From an uncultured Anaerolineae bacterium (GTDB lineage: Bacteria; Chloroflexota; Anaerolineae; J036; Brachytrichaceae), in assembly GCA_937959265.1 (NCBI GenBank), contig CALGMA010000037.1, forward strand, positions 1 to 64,000: 64,000 nucleotides of DNA, given 5' to 3'. A program made the position numbers and the translations under genes. Shown here piece after piece: positions 1-8,120 of this stretch (the stretch's first letter is position 1; every line of letters starts with the position of its first letter). The notes beneath the pieces were generated by a model. It ran no database searches and was not told where the DNA came from. It worked only from the letters and a program-made list of their open reading frames with translations.

Positions 1-72
1 TGCGATCGTTTCGCCGCTGGTTTCTGCCTCGCGCAGCATCGTCACGATTCGCTCAGGTGTGTATCTCTTCAT
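1..72 (-). mobile_element. IS3-family transposase OrfA, N-terminal fragment (runs off the window)
   Basis: The minus strand from an ATG at 72 reads MKRYTPERIVTMLREAETSG and stays open to the window edge. Arg-Tyr-Thr-Pro-Glu followed by Ile-Val-x-x-Leu-Arg-Glu is the usual start of the HTH_Tnp_1 helix-turn-helix of IS3-family OrfA proteins. Only 24 codons are visible, so neither the integrity of the element nor its OrfB can be judged. A terminal inverted repeat was not located in the 150 bases to the right. Confidence 0.6.
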
Positions 73-141
73 CTTGTCTTCGCTCCCAATTTTGGCGCGA
101 AGACTTTCATCCCGCTTGGCTACAATTTTCGGCTCAGGGCA

Positions 142-195
142 TGACACTACTGACACTACCGTCACTAACGACACTCTCGACACTAACAACACTAA
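142..195. repeat. 9-bp-period degenerate tandem array (6 units)
   Basis: Six consecutive 9-mers: TGACACTAC twice, then CGTCACTAA, CGACACTCT, CGACACTAA and CAACACTAA. The array lies between the IS3 fragment and the 3' end of the nuclease gene and does not extend into it. It is one of several 9-bp arrays in the window. Confidence 0.8.
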
Positions 196-220
196 AACGA
201 CCCCGATACTATCCTACTAT

Positions 221-1366
221 CTATCTTCCCCAACCTTGTTCCTGAAGCGATCCTGTCAGGTTTATATCCACCCAAATTGCGGCATGATCCGATGCGGCGT
301 CGTGGGACGTGCGCACCTCCGCGTAGGTCTCCCACCGTCTGGGGCGCGACCCGGGCCACATGCCCTTGCGCCAGACGCCGCCGCATCGCACTTGCTCGAA
401 CAGCCGCGGCGAAAGCAAGATGTAATCAATCTTGTTCGCAGCGTTGCACAGGCCAAACGTGCCGGGATAGCCGCCATCATCGAATGTCGGGTGCGTGAAC
501 ACATCTTTCAAATCGGTGTCGGCGATCAGCGGCCGGAGCGGCGCGCTGTCCGGCACATCGTTCAGGTCGCCGATCACCGCGACCTGGTCGTGTCCTTCGG
601 CAACCAGGCCTTCATAGATCTCTTTCACGCGCTGCGCCTGCGCCTTGCGTCGCGCGTCGGCAGCGCGCTTGGTGCCGTAGCCCTTACTCTTGAAATGGTT
701 CACCAGGATGACGATCTCTTTCCCCTGCGGCGTCGTCACGAAGAACTCCGGGCAATCGCGCGAGAAGATCGGCGCGCCATTCGGCAGCCAGTCATCCACG
801 TGGCTGCGCATTATGCCGATCGAATATCCCGCGCGCGTCATGATACCGACATCTATGCCGCGGTCATCGTTGCCATCTATGAGCATGATGTGCTGGAACT
901 GCCGGCCGCCGATCGCTGCGATGATTTTGGCGTTGAACATCGCAAGGCCAGGTCGGTGCTCGGCTTCGATTATGCCCAGCACATCGGCTTGAAGGTCGCT
1001 CATCACGCGCGCCGTGTTGCGCATGGCGTTCTCGTCAATCGGCTCTGTGCGCAACTCCAGCGCGCCGGCCCAGTCCGCCCGGCCGTTGGCAACGATCTCG
1101 ATGCCGCCACCTTTCGGCCGGTGCAGCAGTTTGCCCCGGTTGCGCCGGAGGACGACGAACGGCCCCTGGTCGGACCTTTCCAGACCCAACTCGATCATCA
1201 GTTCGGCCATGCGCTGCTTCTGGCTCGCGCTGTAGGTGATCTCGCCGAGCAACGCTTGCAGTGCCGCAAAGCGTTCGAGCACCGGCCGGCCTTCGCTCCA
1301 GGTATCCAAATTCATCACCTTCGCACGGTCGAACAGGTTTTCGACGTTATATGACGCCAATCGCAT
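221..1366 (-). CDS. Endonuclease/exonuclease/phosphatase (EEP) family protein
   Basis: This is an EEP-fold phosphoesterase of about 381 residues, the superfamily of exonuclease III, DNase I and inositol phosphatases. The N-terminus carries the strand with the metal-binding Asn-Val-Glu-Asn (YNVENLFD). An internal IGDLNDVPDS motif supplies the Asp/Asn catalytic pair. Near the C-terminus SDHAAIWVDI holds the catalytic Asp-His. I chose the ATG at 1366 rather than the upstream TTG because AAGGAGG sits about 8 bases before it. No signal peptide is evident, so a cytoplasmic protein is likely. The substrate (nucleic acid, lipid or sugar phosphate) cannot be told from the sequence. Confidence 0.85.
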   Translation of the reverse strand: MRLASYNVENLFDRAKVMNLDTWSEGRPVLERFAALQALLGEITYSASQKQRMAELMIELGLERSDQGPFVVLRRNRGKLLHRPKGGGIEIVANGRADWAGALELRTEPIDENAMRNTARVMSDLQADVLGIIEAEHRPGLAMFNAKIIAAIGGRQFQHIMLIDGNDDRGIDVGIMTRAGYSIGIMRSHVDDWLPNGAPIFSRDCPEFFVTTPQGKEIVILVNHFKSKGYGTKRAADARRKAQAQRVKEIYEGLVAEGHDQVAVIGDLNDVPDSAPLRPLIADTDLKDVFTHPTFDDGGYPGTFGLCNAANKIDYILLSPRLFEQVRCGGVWRKGMWPGSRPRRWETYAEVRTSHDAASDHAAIWVDINLTGSLQEQGWGR

Positions 1367-1423
1367 GGCCAATCCTCCTTCAAGGCAAGCGCCTCACTCG
1401 CACGACCATGCATCCCGATGAAA

Positions 1424-1458
1424 GCCGATCGCGCGAACGGTCATTCTGCGCGATCGGC
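1424..1458 (-). terminator. Candidate terminator hairpin after the gcvT-like gene
   Basis: GCCGATCGCGC (1424-1434) pairs perfectly with GCGCGATCGGC (1448-1458) around a 13-base loop, between the stop of the GcvT-family gene and the nuclease start. Only three T residues follow on the minus strand, so termination would be weak or factor-assisted. Confidence 0.4.
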
Positions 1459-1598
1459 AAAGCCCTGTCAAACCGTTCGGGCGGTGAGTCAATCGGCGCG
1501 GCATAGAGGAGCGACCAGCCCTTCCAGCACAGGCAGCCGGGGGGTGCCAGAGGCGTTGTGCAGCCAGTCGAGGTAAGCGCCTGATGCACTCTGAGACG

Positions 1599-2807
1599 CT
1601 AGGCGCTGGCTCTTGCTCGCATGCGTGCGCCGGCAGAGTCGAAGAACGGCGTCGGCACCACCCTGGCCGGCCGCACCTCGCCTTCCACATCCACCAACAA
1701 CTGGCAGCCGGGGAAAGCATGCGTAGTTTGCACATAGGCCAGCGCCAACATCTTGCCCACACTGTGGCCGCGCGCAGCGCTGGTGACAACACCCACCTGC
1801 GCACCGGCGCCGAGCGGCTCGATAGCCTCTCCAGCGCGCGCGCCGCTCTTGCGCACCCGGCGCTGCGGCGCGATCTCGTTCACCGCCATCACAGCAGCGC
1901 CGGCGCGCGGCGCGACCTCGCTCTCCACATGCAGGCCAACCCAGCGTTCGGTGATGCCCATCTCCTGCACCCGAAGCAGCGCATCGCGGCCGACGAAGTC
2001 CGACTTGTCAAAGCGAATCCAGCGATCCAGGCCAACGTGAAACGGGGTGCGGCTCTCATCGTCGGGGATATCCGGCCCGGCCAACGGGAAGGCCTTCTCG
2101 ATGCGCAGGCTTTGCATGGCTGCCGTGCCGTACGGGCGCAGGCCAAAGTCACGCCCGCGCTGCAAGAGAAATTCCCACACGCTCAGCGCTTCCTCACTCG
2201 GCACGTAGAGTTCGTAGCCCAGCTCACCGGTGTAGCCGCTGCGTGAGATGAGCAGTTGCGTGTCATTGATCGTCGCACTCGTGAAGTGGAAGAATTTAAG
2301 GTCGGCGATGGTAGATTGGGAACTGGCGATCGTGCTCAATAGGTCGCGGCTGCGCGGGCCTTGCACGCTGATGAGCGCGATCGCGCCGGTCAGGTCGGTG
2401 ACATAGGCGCTGTGGCCGATGGCGTGTTCGGCAATCCATCGGGCGCTCTTCTTGCGCGGCGCGCTGCTGGTGACGATCATGAAGTGCTCGTCGTGGAACT
2501 TATAGGCGGTGATGTCGTCCACGATGCCGCCGCACTCGTTGCACATAGTGCTATAGCGCACCTGGCCGGGCAGCATGTCGCGCACCTCGTTCACCAACAG
2601 CCGGTTGATCAGGCGTTCGGCGCCGGGACCTTTAATGTCCACTTCGCCCATCGTGGACAGATCCTGCATGCCGGCGTTGCGGCGGGTGTTCAGATGTTCT
2701 TCGACCGGATTGGTGTAAGCGAGTGGGAAGAGGAAGTCACCGCCGCCGCGCACCAGCTCGGCGTGGCGGGCGTGATAGTCGAACAGGGGGGTGCGTCGTT
2801 CGGGCAT
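1599..2807 (-). CDS. gcvT: GcvT-family aminomethyltransferase / tetrahydrofolate-dependent demethylase
   Basis: A 402-residue protein of the glycine cleavage T-protein family, which transfers a one-carbon unit from an amino-methyl donor to tetrahydrofolate. Visible hallmarks are the folate-binding-domain segment GGIVDDITAYKF around residue 100, ISVQGPRSRDLL, the RSGYTGELGYELYVP signature, and the C-terminal barrel domain. gcvH and gcvP are not next to it, so it may be a stand-alone T protein or a related demethylase (the family also includes DmdA and sarcosine or dimethylglycine enzymes) rather than part of a glycine cleavage operon. The next gene in the same direction is a molybdenum hydroxylase 126 bases upstream. 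The gene symbol is by family only. Confidence 0.75.
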   Translation of the reverse strand: MPERRTPLFDYHARHAELVRGGGDFLFPLAYTNPVEEHLNTRRNAGMQDLSTMGEVDIKGPGAERLINRLLVNEVRDMLPGQVRYSTMCNECGGIVDDITAYKFHDEHFMIVTSSAPRKKSARWIAEHAIGHSAYVTDLTGAIALISVQGPRSRDLLSTIASSQSTIADLKFFHFTSATINDTQLLISRSGYTGELGYELYVPSEEALSVWEFLLQRGRDFGLRPYGTAAMQSLRIEKAFPLAGPDIPDDESRTPFHVGLDRWIRFDKSDFVGRDALLRVQEMGITERWVGLHVESEVAPRAGAAVMAVNEIAPQRRVRKSGARAGEAIEPLGAGAQVGVVTSAARGHSVGKMLALAYVQTTHAFPGCQLLVDVEGEVRPARVVPTPFFDSAGARMRARASA

Positions 2808-2933
2808 GGTGTCTCCTTACTGTGGCGGGATTCAATCACAAGCCAGCGCATCTTGGCAAGTGAACGAAACGCTACAAGCCAGACCGACCGAAGCGGCCTG
2901 ACCTGTTATGAGACCTCTAAATTGCCCGCCGTC

Positions 2934-5900
2934 TTATGCGTCAGCGATGAGCCAGCGCTTGTCCTCGATGCACCTCAACCGGCGCCACACGCGCTCCGGC
3001 GTAAGCGGGATTTGATAAAAGCGCACGCCCGTGGCGTGATATACCGCATTTGCCACCGCCGGCGCTACGCCATCCATGGGTATCTCAGCGGCAGCTTTTG
3101 CGCCATAGGGGCCGGACGGCTCGTAGGTCTGGATGAGGATGGATTGCAACTCCGGCGCCTCATCCGCGCTGTAGATGCGATAGGGGCCGAATCGGGGGTT
3201 GTGCAGCCGGCCTTGCGCGTCATACACCATCTCCTCGCAGTGGGCATAGCCACAGGCCTGCAGGTTGCCGCCCTCGATTTGGCCACTGGCGGTAGCCGGG
3301 TTGATCGCCACGCCACAATCCACCGCCATCACCAGCTTGGTCACGGTCACTTCGCCGGTCTCCGTATCCACCTCGACCTCGGCCATCTGGCAGCCGAACG
3401 GCGGCGGCGAGTCATAGCTCATGTGCGAGGCGACGGCGATGATCTGGTGCTGATCCTCGGTATGCGTGGCGAACAGGGCGATCTGCTGCAGGGTGATCGC
3501 GCGGCCATCCGGTGCCCAGGCGCAACGACTGCGCAGCCGCACGTCCTCCGGCTTCACCTCCCCGTGCGCGGCCGACGGATCTGGCGTGGCCGGGCGATGC
3601 TTGAGATACTCCACGGTGTCTATCTGATCCGGTGGCACAACGACGCCATAGCCCTTATTGAACATCTTGGCGGCGACCTCCTGGATTTGCGCGCGCACTT
3701 TCTCGGCAGCCTTCTTAGCCGCACCGCCGGTGATGAACGTGGTCGAGGACGCATACGCGCCGGTGTCGAAGGGCGTCATATCGGTGTCGCTGGAATACAT
3801 GATCACGTCTTCCAACGGCACGCCCAACGTCTCGGCCACGATCTGGCCAACCACAGTGTCGCTACCGGTGCCGATGTCGGTGCCGCCCACCAGACAGTTG
3901 AATGAGCCGTCGTCGTTCATCTTCACCGAAGCCGCGCCCATGTCCAAGCCGGCGATGGCCGTGCCGTGCATGCAAGCTGCCACGCCAATCCCGCGCCGCA
4001 CGCTAGGCCGCTGCGGGTCAATGATTAAGTCTTCGCCGGCGAATTCGCTGCGACGCTCCCAGCCGATGGCCGCCATGGCCTGCTGGAAGCACTCCTCCAT
4101 GCCGCTGGTCTTCACCACCTGCTCGAAGCCCTCGCGCGCCTCGCCGAGCGCCGCCGCCAACGGCAACGGGTCGCCTACGCGCACCCAGTTCTTGCGGCGC
4201 AGCTCGATCGTGTCCACGCCCATCAACTGTGCGGCCTCGTCCATGAGGCACTCCAGGCCAAACTCGGCCTGCGGTGCACCATAGCCGCGGAACGCACCGG
4301 GCGTAGGGATGTTGGTGTAGACAATATGGCAGTGAAACTTCAGGTTAGGGCAGCGATACGTGCTCAGCCCGCGCATGCCGCTCACCGTCTGGACGGTGAT
4401 GCCGTGCGTGCCATAAGCGCCGGTGTTGCCGATGACGTAGTGGCTGAGCGCGTGCAGGATCGGGGCGCCGCCGTTCGGGTCCTTCTTGAAGCCGGCTTTG
4501 AACACCATGCGCTGGGGATGGCGCGAGCGGGCGCTGGTGAACTCCTGCGCGCGGGTGTATTCGAAACGCACCGGCCGGCCGGTGGCGATGGTTAAATGCG
4601 CGCACAAGTCCTCGATCAGCATCTCCTGCTTGCCGCCGAAGCCGCCACCCACGCGCGGCTTGATCACGCGAATCTTCTTCACCGGCAGGCCAATCAGGGG
4701 GGCAATCATGCGGCGAACGTGGAAGGGCACCTGCGTGCTGGTGCGGATGATCAGCCGGTCATCCTCATCCCACCACGTCATGCAAATGTGCGGCTCGATG
4801 CTGGCTTGCTGCACCTGTGGCACGCGATACTCGCGCTCGATCACGAAGTCGCACTCGGCGAAGCCCTGCGTCACGTTGCCGTGCTCGGCAACGATTTCGG
4901 CGACCAGGTTGCGCTTTGCATCTTTGATGCCAACTGCGTCCGGCTCATCGTGAATGACCGGCGCGCCCTCCCGCATCGCCTCATCGGGGTCGAAGACCGC
5001 CGGCAACACTTCGTACTCCACCTCGATCAGCTCCAGCGCGCGCTGGGCAATCTCCGGCGTCTCCGCAGCAACGACGGCCACGCGATCACCGACGTGACGC
5101 ACCTTGCTATCCAGGCTCACCTGATCGTAAGGGAAGGGATTGGGATACGACTGACCGCCGGAGGCGTAGACCACGCGCGGCACGTCCTTGTAGGTGAGCA
5201 CGGCATGCACGCCGGGCAATGCTTTGGCCTTGCTGGTATCAATGTGCTTGATGCGTGCATGCGCATAGGGGCTGGTGAGCATCGCCGCATAGAGCATACC
5301 GGGCAACGGTGCGTCATCCACGAAGGCTGGCTTGCCCTGCACCAGCTTAGCCGCGTCCACCTTCTTTTCAGCTTTGCCGACGACGGATGTCTGCGGTTCG
5401 GGCGCGATCATGAACGGTGCGAGCGTCGCAGTGAGCGTCTGCGTCTGGGTTTGCATCTGCGTCTGCGTTCCTCCGCCACCGGCGCTCGGCCCCTGGCCGC
5501 CCCAGCGCACATCACCGATATCCTGGCGGAAGGCGCCCGGGCCACCCACGCCCGTGCCTTCCGGCGCCATCACGCGCCGGAAAGGTGGCGGCAGATCATC
5601 GGGGGCTTCGCCACGCAGGACGGCGGCTGCGTTCAACACCGCCTGCACCGGCTTGACGTAGCCGGTACAACGACACAGCACGCCGCTGATCGCGTCGCGC
5701 ACCTCGGCCTCACTTGGGTCGGGATTGCGATCGAGCAGCGCCTTCGCGGCCAGGATCTGGGCCGGCGTGCAATAGCCACATTGGATCGCGCCATTTTCGG
5801 TGAAGCACTGCTGAATCACACTCAACCCGCGCCGGTCGCCTAGCGATTCGACGGTGATGATCTCCGCATCTTGCGCCTGAGCCGCCAGCATGACGCAGGT

Positions 5901-6086
5901 GTTCACAATGGCCGGCGCTTCGCCCTCGCGCATGCGCATGATCACGCCGCATGCGCCGCATTCACCAGTCTCACAGCCATGCTTAACGCTGAAGTAGCCC
6001 TCGCGCCGCAGTGCAGTTAACAGCGTCTCATAAGGCTGAACGGCGATATCTTTGAACTGGCCGTTGATTTTCAAGTGGACGATCAT
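2934..6086 (-). CDS. Molybdenum hydroxylase (xanthine dehydrogenase family), fused [2Fe-2S] and Mo-binding subunits
   Basis: A 1050-residue fusion. Residues 1-150 form the iron-sulfur part: a plant-type cluster with Cys38, Cys43, Cys46 and Cys64, then the helical [2Fe-2S] domain with Cys103, Cys106, Cys138 and Cys140. A Gln/Thr-rich linker near 205-220 is encoded by a hexanucleotide repeat. From about 235 to the end lies the molybdopterin subunit, with RVGGGFGGKQE, GAFRGYGAPQ and, near the C-terminus, GAKAAAEIPMDGVAPAVANA carrying the expected active-site Glu. The family hydroxylates purines, aldehydes or N-heterocycles. No FAD-binding subunit is encoded nearby, so electrons probably go to ferredoxin, a quinone or another partner rather than directly to NAD. 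The substrate is unknown. Confidence 0.88.
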   Translation of the reverse strand: MIVHLKINGQFKDIAVQPYETLLTALRREGYFSVKHGCETGECGACGVIMRMREGEAPAIVNTCVMLAAQAQDAEIITVESLGDRRGLSVIQQCFTENGAIQCGYCTPAQILAAKALLDRNPDPSEAEVRDAISGVLCRCTGYVKPVQAVLNAAAVLRGEAPDDLPPPFRRVMAPEGTGVGGPGAFRQDIGDVRWGGQGPSAGGGGTQTQMQTQTQTLTATLAPFMIAPEPQTSVVGKAEKKVDAAKLVQGKPAFVDDAPLPGMLYAAMLTSPYAHARIKHIDTSKAKALPGVHAVLTYKDVPRVVYASGGQSYPNPFPYDQVSLDSKVRHVGDRVAVVAAETPEIAQRALELIEVEYEVLPAVFDPDEAMREGAPVIHDEPDAVGIKDAKRNLVAEIVAEHGNVTQGFAECDFVIEREYRVPQVQQASIEPHICMTWWDEDDRLIIRTSTQVPFHVRRMIAPLIGLPVKKIRVIKPRVGGGFGGKQEMLIEDLCAHLTIATGRPVRFEYTRAQEFTSARSRHPQRMVFKAGFKKDPNGGAPILHALSHYVIGNTGAYGTHGITVQTVSGMRGLSTYRCPNLKFHCHIVYTNIPTPGAFRGYGAPQAEFGLECLMDEAAQLMGVDTIELRRKNWVRVGDPLPLAAALGEAREGFEQVVKTSGMEECFQQAMAAIGWERRSEFAGEDLIIDPQRPSVRRGIGVAACMHGTAIAGLDMGAASVKMNDDGSFNCLVGGTDIGTGSDTVVGQIVAETLGVPLEDVIMYSSDTDMTPFDTGAYASSTTFITGGAAKKAAEKVRAQIQEVAAKMFNKGYGVVVPPDQIDTVEYLKHRPATPDPSAAHGEVKPEDVRLRSRCAWAPDGRAITLQQIALFATHTEDQHQIIAVASHMSYDSPPPFGCQMAEVEVDTETGEVTVTKLVMAVDCGVAINPATASGQIEGGNLQACGYAHCEEMVYDAQGRLHNPRFGPYRIYSADEAPELQSILIQTYEPSGPYGAKAAAEIPMDGVAPAVANAVYHATGVRFYQIPLTPERVWRRLRCIEDKRWLIADA
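5435..5470. repeat. 6-bp-period tandem array inside the molybdenum hydroxylase gene
   Basis: GCGTCT, GCGTCT, GGGTTT, GCATCT, GCGTCT, GCGTTC. The period is a multiple of three, so the frame is kept. On the minus strand it encodes the alternating Gln-Thr linker between the Fe-S and Mo domains. Confidence 0.8.
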
Positions 6087-6135
6087 GGGCTTTATCTCGT
6101 GCAGTCGTGCGTGATTGCCGGTCGCTCAACTGCAC

Positions 6136-6822
6136 CTAGTGCAACGAGCGCGCCTGGCCGGGTTGATGCACGTTCAGGTCGCCGGTGAGTTCGCCGGTCG
6201 CCACGAAGATCACGCGCTCGGCGACGTTGGTTGCGCGATCGCCAATGCGTTCGAGGCCATGCCCGGCATGCAGCAGCCACATGCCGCACTCGATGTGCCG
6301 GGGGTGATTCGCCATGGCATCTGTGGCTTGCGCCAACAGCGTGTTGTACATCTGATCAAGGCGATCGTCGTCTGCGAGCACCTGTTGCGCCGACTGCACA
6401 TCACCTTCGAGGAAGGCGCGCGTGCTGCGCTCCAACATGGAACGCGCCAGACGATCCATATCTGACAGGTTGAAGGTGGGGATGCCGCTATCGCAGCGAG
6501 CAATCCGGCGCGCTGCTTTGGCGACGCCCTTGGCGTAGTCGCCACAGCGCTCCAGCTCGACGGCGACGATGCTCGCGGCGATCAACTCGCGCAGGTCATG
6601 CGCGACCGGCTGCTGCGTCGCCATCACGGCCAGGCAAACGCGCTCGATGTCGTAGCGCAGCGCATCCATTGCTTTGTCATCCCGCTTCACCTCGCGCGCC
6701 TCGTCGAAGTTGCGGTTCACCAGTGCATTCACCGCCCGTGCAGTGGCATCCACAGCCTGCGCGCTGAGCGCAGCGATGCCATCGCGAACACTTTGCAGTT
6801 CTCCTTCCAGTATGCTCCTCAT
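6136..6822 (-). CDS. phoU: Phosphate-signalling accessory protein PhoU
   Basis: A 228-residue all-helical protein with the two tandem three-helix PhoU repeats. The ELERCGDYAKGVA segment (about residues 90-105) and its counterpart GLERIGDRATNVAE (about 190-205) are the family's metal-binding E/D-x-x-x-D motifs. PhoU links the PstSCAB phosphate transporter to the PhoR/PhoB two-component system and damps phosphate uptake. None of those partners is adjacent here, and a strong terminator separates phoU from the ferredoxin gene upstream. It may therefore be transcribed alone or with the molybdenum hydroxylase gene 49 bases downstream. Confidence 0.9.
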   Translation of the reverse strand: MRSILEGELQSVRDGIAALSAQAVDATARAVNALVNRNFDEAREVKRDDKAMDALRYDIERVCLAVMATQQPVAHDLRELIAASIVAVELERCGDYAKGVAKAARRIARCDSGIPTFNLSDMDRLARSMLERSTRAFLEGDVQSAQQVLADDDRLDQMYNTLLAQATDAMANHPRHIECGMWLLHAGHGLERIGDRATNVAERVIFVATGELTGDLNVHQPGQARSLH

Positions 6823-6837
6823 ACTTCAATCATCCCA

Positions 6838-6877
6838 CAAAAATGAATCAGCCAAACGATAGGCTCGTTTGGCTGAT
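6838..6877 (-). terminator. Rho-independent terminator after the ferredoxin gene
   Basis: A perfect 13-bp stem, ATCAGCCAAACGA (6847-6859) with TCGTTTGGCTGAT (6865-6877), and a 5-base loop. On the minus strand it is followed after a few bases by TTTTT (complement of 6839-6843). It sits 30 bases after the ferredoxin stop codon and ahead of phoU. Confidence 0.75.
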
Positions 6878-6906
6878 CAGCTCGAAAGGATTGCCGCGCA
6901 AGGCCG

Positions 6907-7257
6907 TCACATGTTGCGCGCGGCGTAACCAGGGCCTTCTTGATAGAAAGCGTAGTTGTACTGGATGTCCTCGCGCAGGTTGACCACCTCGCCGCCAGCG
7001 GCTGCGTAGCGCTCACCGCGGAACGGCTGCACTTCCTGACCCGGCTTCAGCTCATAGGCCTCGGGGACTTCATCCTCCGGGAAGATCGCTTCGTACGGGC
7101 ACTCGGGCACGCACGCGCCGCAGTCAATGCAGGTTGCCGGGTCAATGAAGAACCACGGCCATTCATCCTCTGGCTTGCCGCCAACGATGCACTCCACCGG
7201 GCATACATCCACGCATGCACCGTCGCGCAAGCACAAGCTGGTGATGATGTGCGTCAT
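6907..7257 (-). CDS. 7Fe/8Fe-type ferredoxin
   Basis: A 116-residue low-potential electron carrier. Cluster motifs: Cys9-x5-Cys15-x3-Cys19-Pro with Cys23 close by, and a classical Cys43-x2-Cys46-x2-Cys49-x3-Cys53-Pro. The longer first spacing is typical of ferredoxins with one [3Fe-4S] and one [4Fe-4S] cluster. The roughly 60-residue C-terminal extension is acidic and aromatic (DIQYNYAFYQEGPGY). It would be a plausible partner for the 2-oxoacid:ferredoxin oxidoreductase at 43.8-46.9 kb. The gene stands alone, with its own promoter-like region upstream and a terminator downstream. Confidence 0.85.
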   Translation of the reverse strand: MTHIITSLCLRDGACVDVCPVECIVGGKPEDEWPWFFIDPATCIDCGACVPECPYEAIFPEDEVPEAYELKPGQEVQPFRGERYAAAGGEVVNLREDIQYNYAFYQEGPGYAARNM

Positions 7258-7303
7258 TTGGAACTACTCCTTCTCAGTTATCTGAAATTTCATTCGGTTC
7301 AAC

Positions 7304-7332
7304 GTTGTAGTTAACCACGGTTAACTTTCCAA
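7304..7332 (-). promoter_or_regulatory. Candidate ferredoxin promoter with a palindrome filling the spacer
   Basis: On the minus strand TTGGAA (7332-7327) is followed by a 17-base spacer and TACAAC (7309-7304), about 50 bases before the ferredoxin start. The spacer contains GTTAACC-GT-GGTTAAC read on this strand, a palindrome with 7-bp arms (7310-7325). A dimeric regulator bound there would sit between the -35 and -10 boxes. The -10 match is poor, so the promoter call is tentative; the palindrome itself is clear. Confidence 0.4.
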
Positions 7333-7422
7333 CGACGCCGGTTATACACGATGTCACGTGCGTTGTCTAGCGCATTTTGTCACAGAAGCACGAGACGTTC
7401 TGCACGAACGCAACCACGCACC

Positions 7423-8037
7423 CTACGCGCCGAAGCGCTTTGCCACGTCCTCCCAGTTCACCACGTTCCAGAACGCTTTCAAGTAATCTGGCCGGCGGTT
7501 CTGATACTTCAGGTAGTAAGCGTGCTCCCACACATCCACGCCGAGGATTGGCTTCAGACCACCATACTCGGCCATCATCGGATTGTCCTGGTTGGGTGTG
7601 GACATGACTTCCAGCTTGCCATCCTTGTTGACCACCAACCAGGCCCAGCCCGACCCGAAGCGGCCGATACCGGCCTTCTCGAACGCCTCCTTGAAGGCAG
7701 CCATCGAACCGAACGCAGCGTTGATCGCGTCAGCCAGCGGGCTGCTCGTCGGCTCTGGCACACCCACCTTAAGCTGCTCCCAGAACATGGTGTGGTTGAC
7801 ATGGCCACCGCCGTTGTTGCGCACTGCCGTGCGGATGCTTTCGGGCAGCGCACTCAGATTCTGGATCAACTCCTCGACCGTCTTGCTCTGAAGGTCGGGA
7901 TAGTCCTTGATCGCGTTATTGAGGTTGTTCACGTAAGCCGCATGGTGCTTATCGTGATGGATTTGCATCGTCAGCGTGTCAATGTGCGGCTCCAGCGAGT
8001 CGTAAGGATACGGAAGCGGGGGAAGTTCAAAGGCCAT
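7423..8037 (-). CDS. sodA: Superoxide dismutase, Mn type
   Basis: A 204-residue Fe/Mn-family superoxide dismutase that converts superoxide to oxygen and hydrogen peroxide. The metal ligands His27, His82, Asp168 and His172 are all in place. [11 protein letters not shown] and [10 protein letters not shown] place a Gly and a Gln where manganese enzymes carry them (iron enzymes have the Gln in the first motif and Ala in the second). No signal peptide, so cytoplasmic. AGAGGAG lies just before the ATG. Its presence fits the aerobic lifestyle implied by the oxidase genes. Confidence 0.93.
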   Translation of the reverse strand: MAFELPPLPYPYDSLEPHIDTLTMQIHHDKHHAAYVNNLNNAIKDYPDLQSKTVEELIQNLSALPESIRTAVRNNGGGHVNHTMFWEQLKVGVPEPTSSPLADAINAAFGSMAAFKEAFEKAGIGRFGSGWAWLVVNKDGKLEVMSTPNQDNPMMAEYGGLKPILGVDVWEHAYYLKYQNRRPDYLKAFWNVVNWEDVAKRFGA

Positions 8038-8093
8038 GTGTGTCTCCTCTGCAAGCGTTGTTTTTTTTTGCGACCTTCTCGATCGCGCACTTT

Positions 8094-8099
8094 ATTATA
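8094..8099 (-). promoter_or_regulatory. -10 element upstream of sodA
   Basis: The minus strand carries a perfect TATAAT at 8099-8094, 57 bases before the sodA start. The -35 region 17 bases further upstream (ACAAAA) is not recognisable. Confidence 0.45.
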
Positions 8100-8120
8100 A
8101 AACCCAACCGGCGGCGTTTT

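Noticed and set aside
59-1354. Long plus-strand open frame opposite the EEP nuclease gene
   Set aside because: Antisense shadow of a GC-rich gene; its translation shows no family motif, while the minus strand has all EEP motifs.
2808-2933. CTGACCTGTT near 2905 resembling the korB terminator arm
   Set aside because: Only one arm is present, with no hairpin and no T run, so it is not a terminator.
8040-8120. ATG at 8040 as start of the EamA transporter
   Set aside because: It lies 2 bases from the divergent sodA start and would overlap sodA's promoter and ribosome site. The added residues are not typical of the family.
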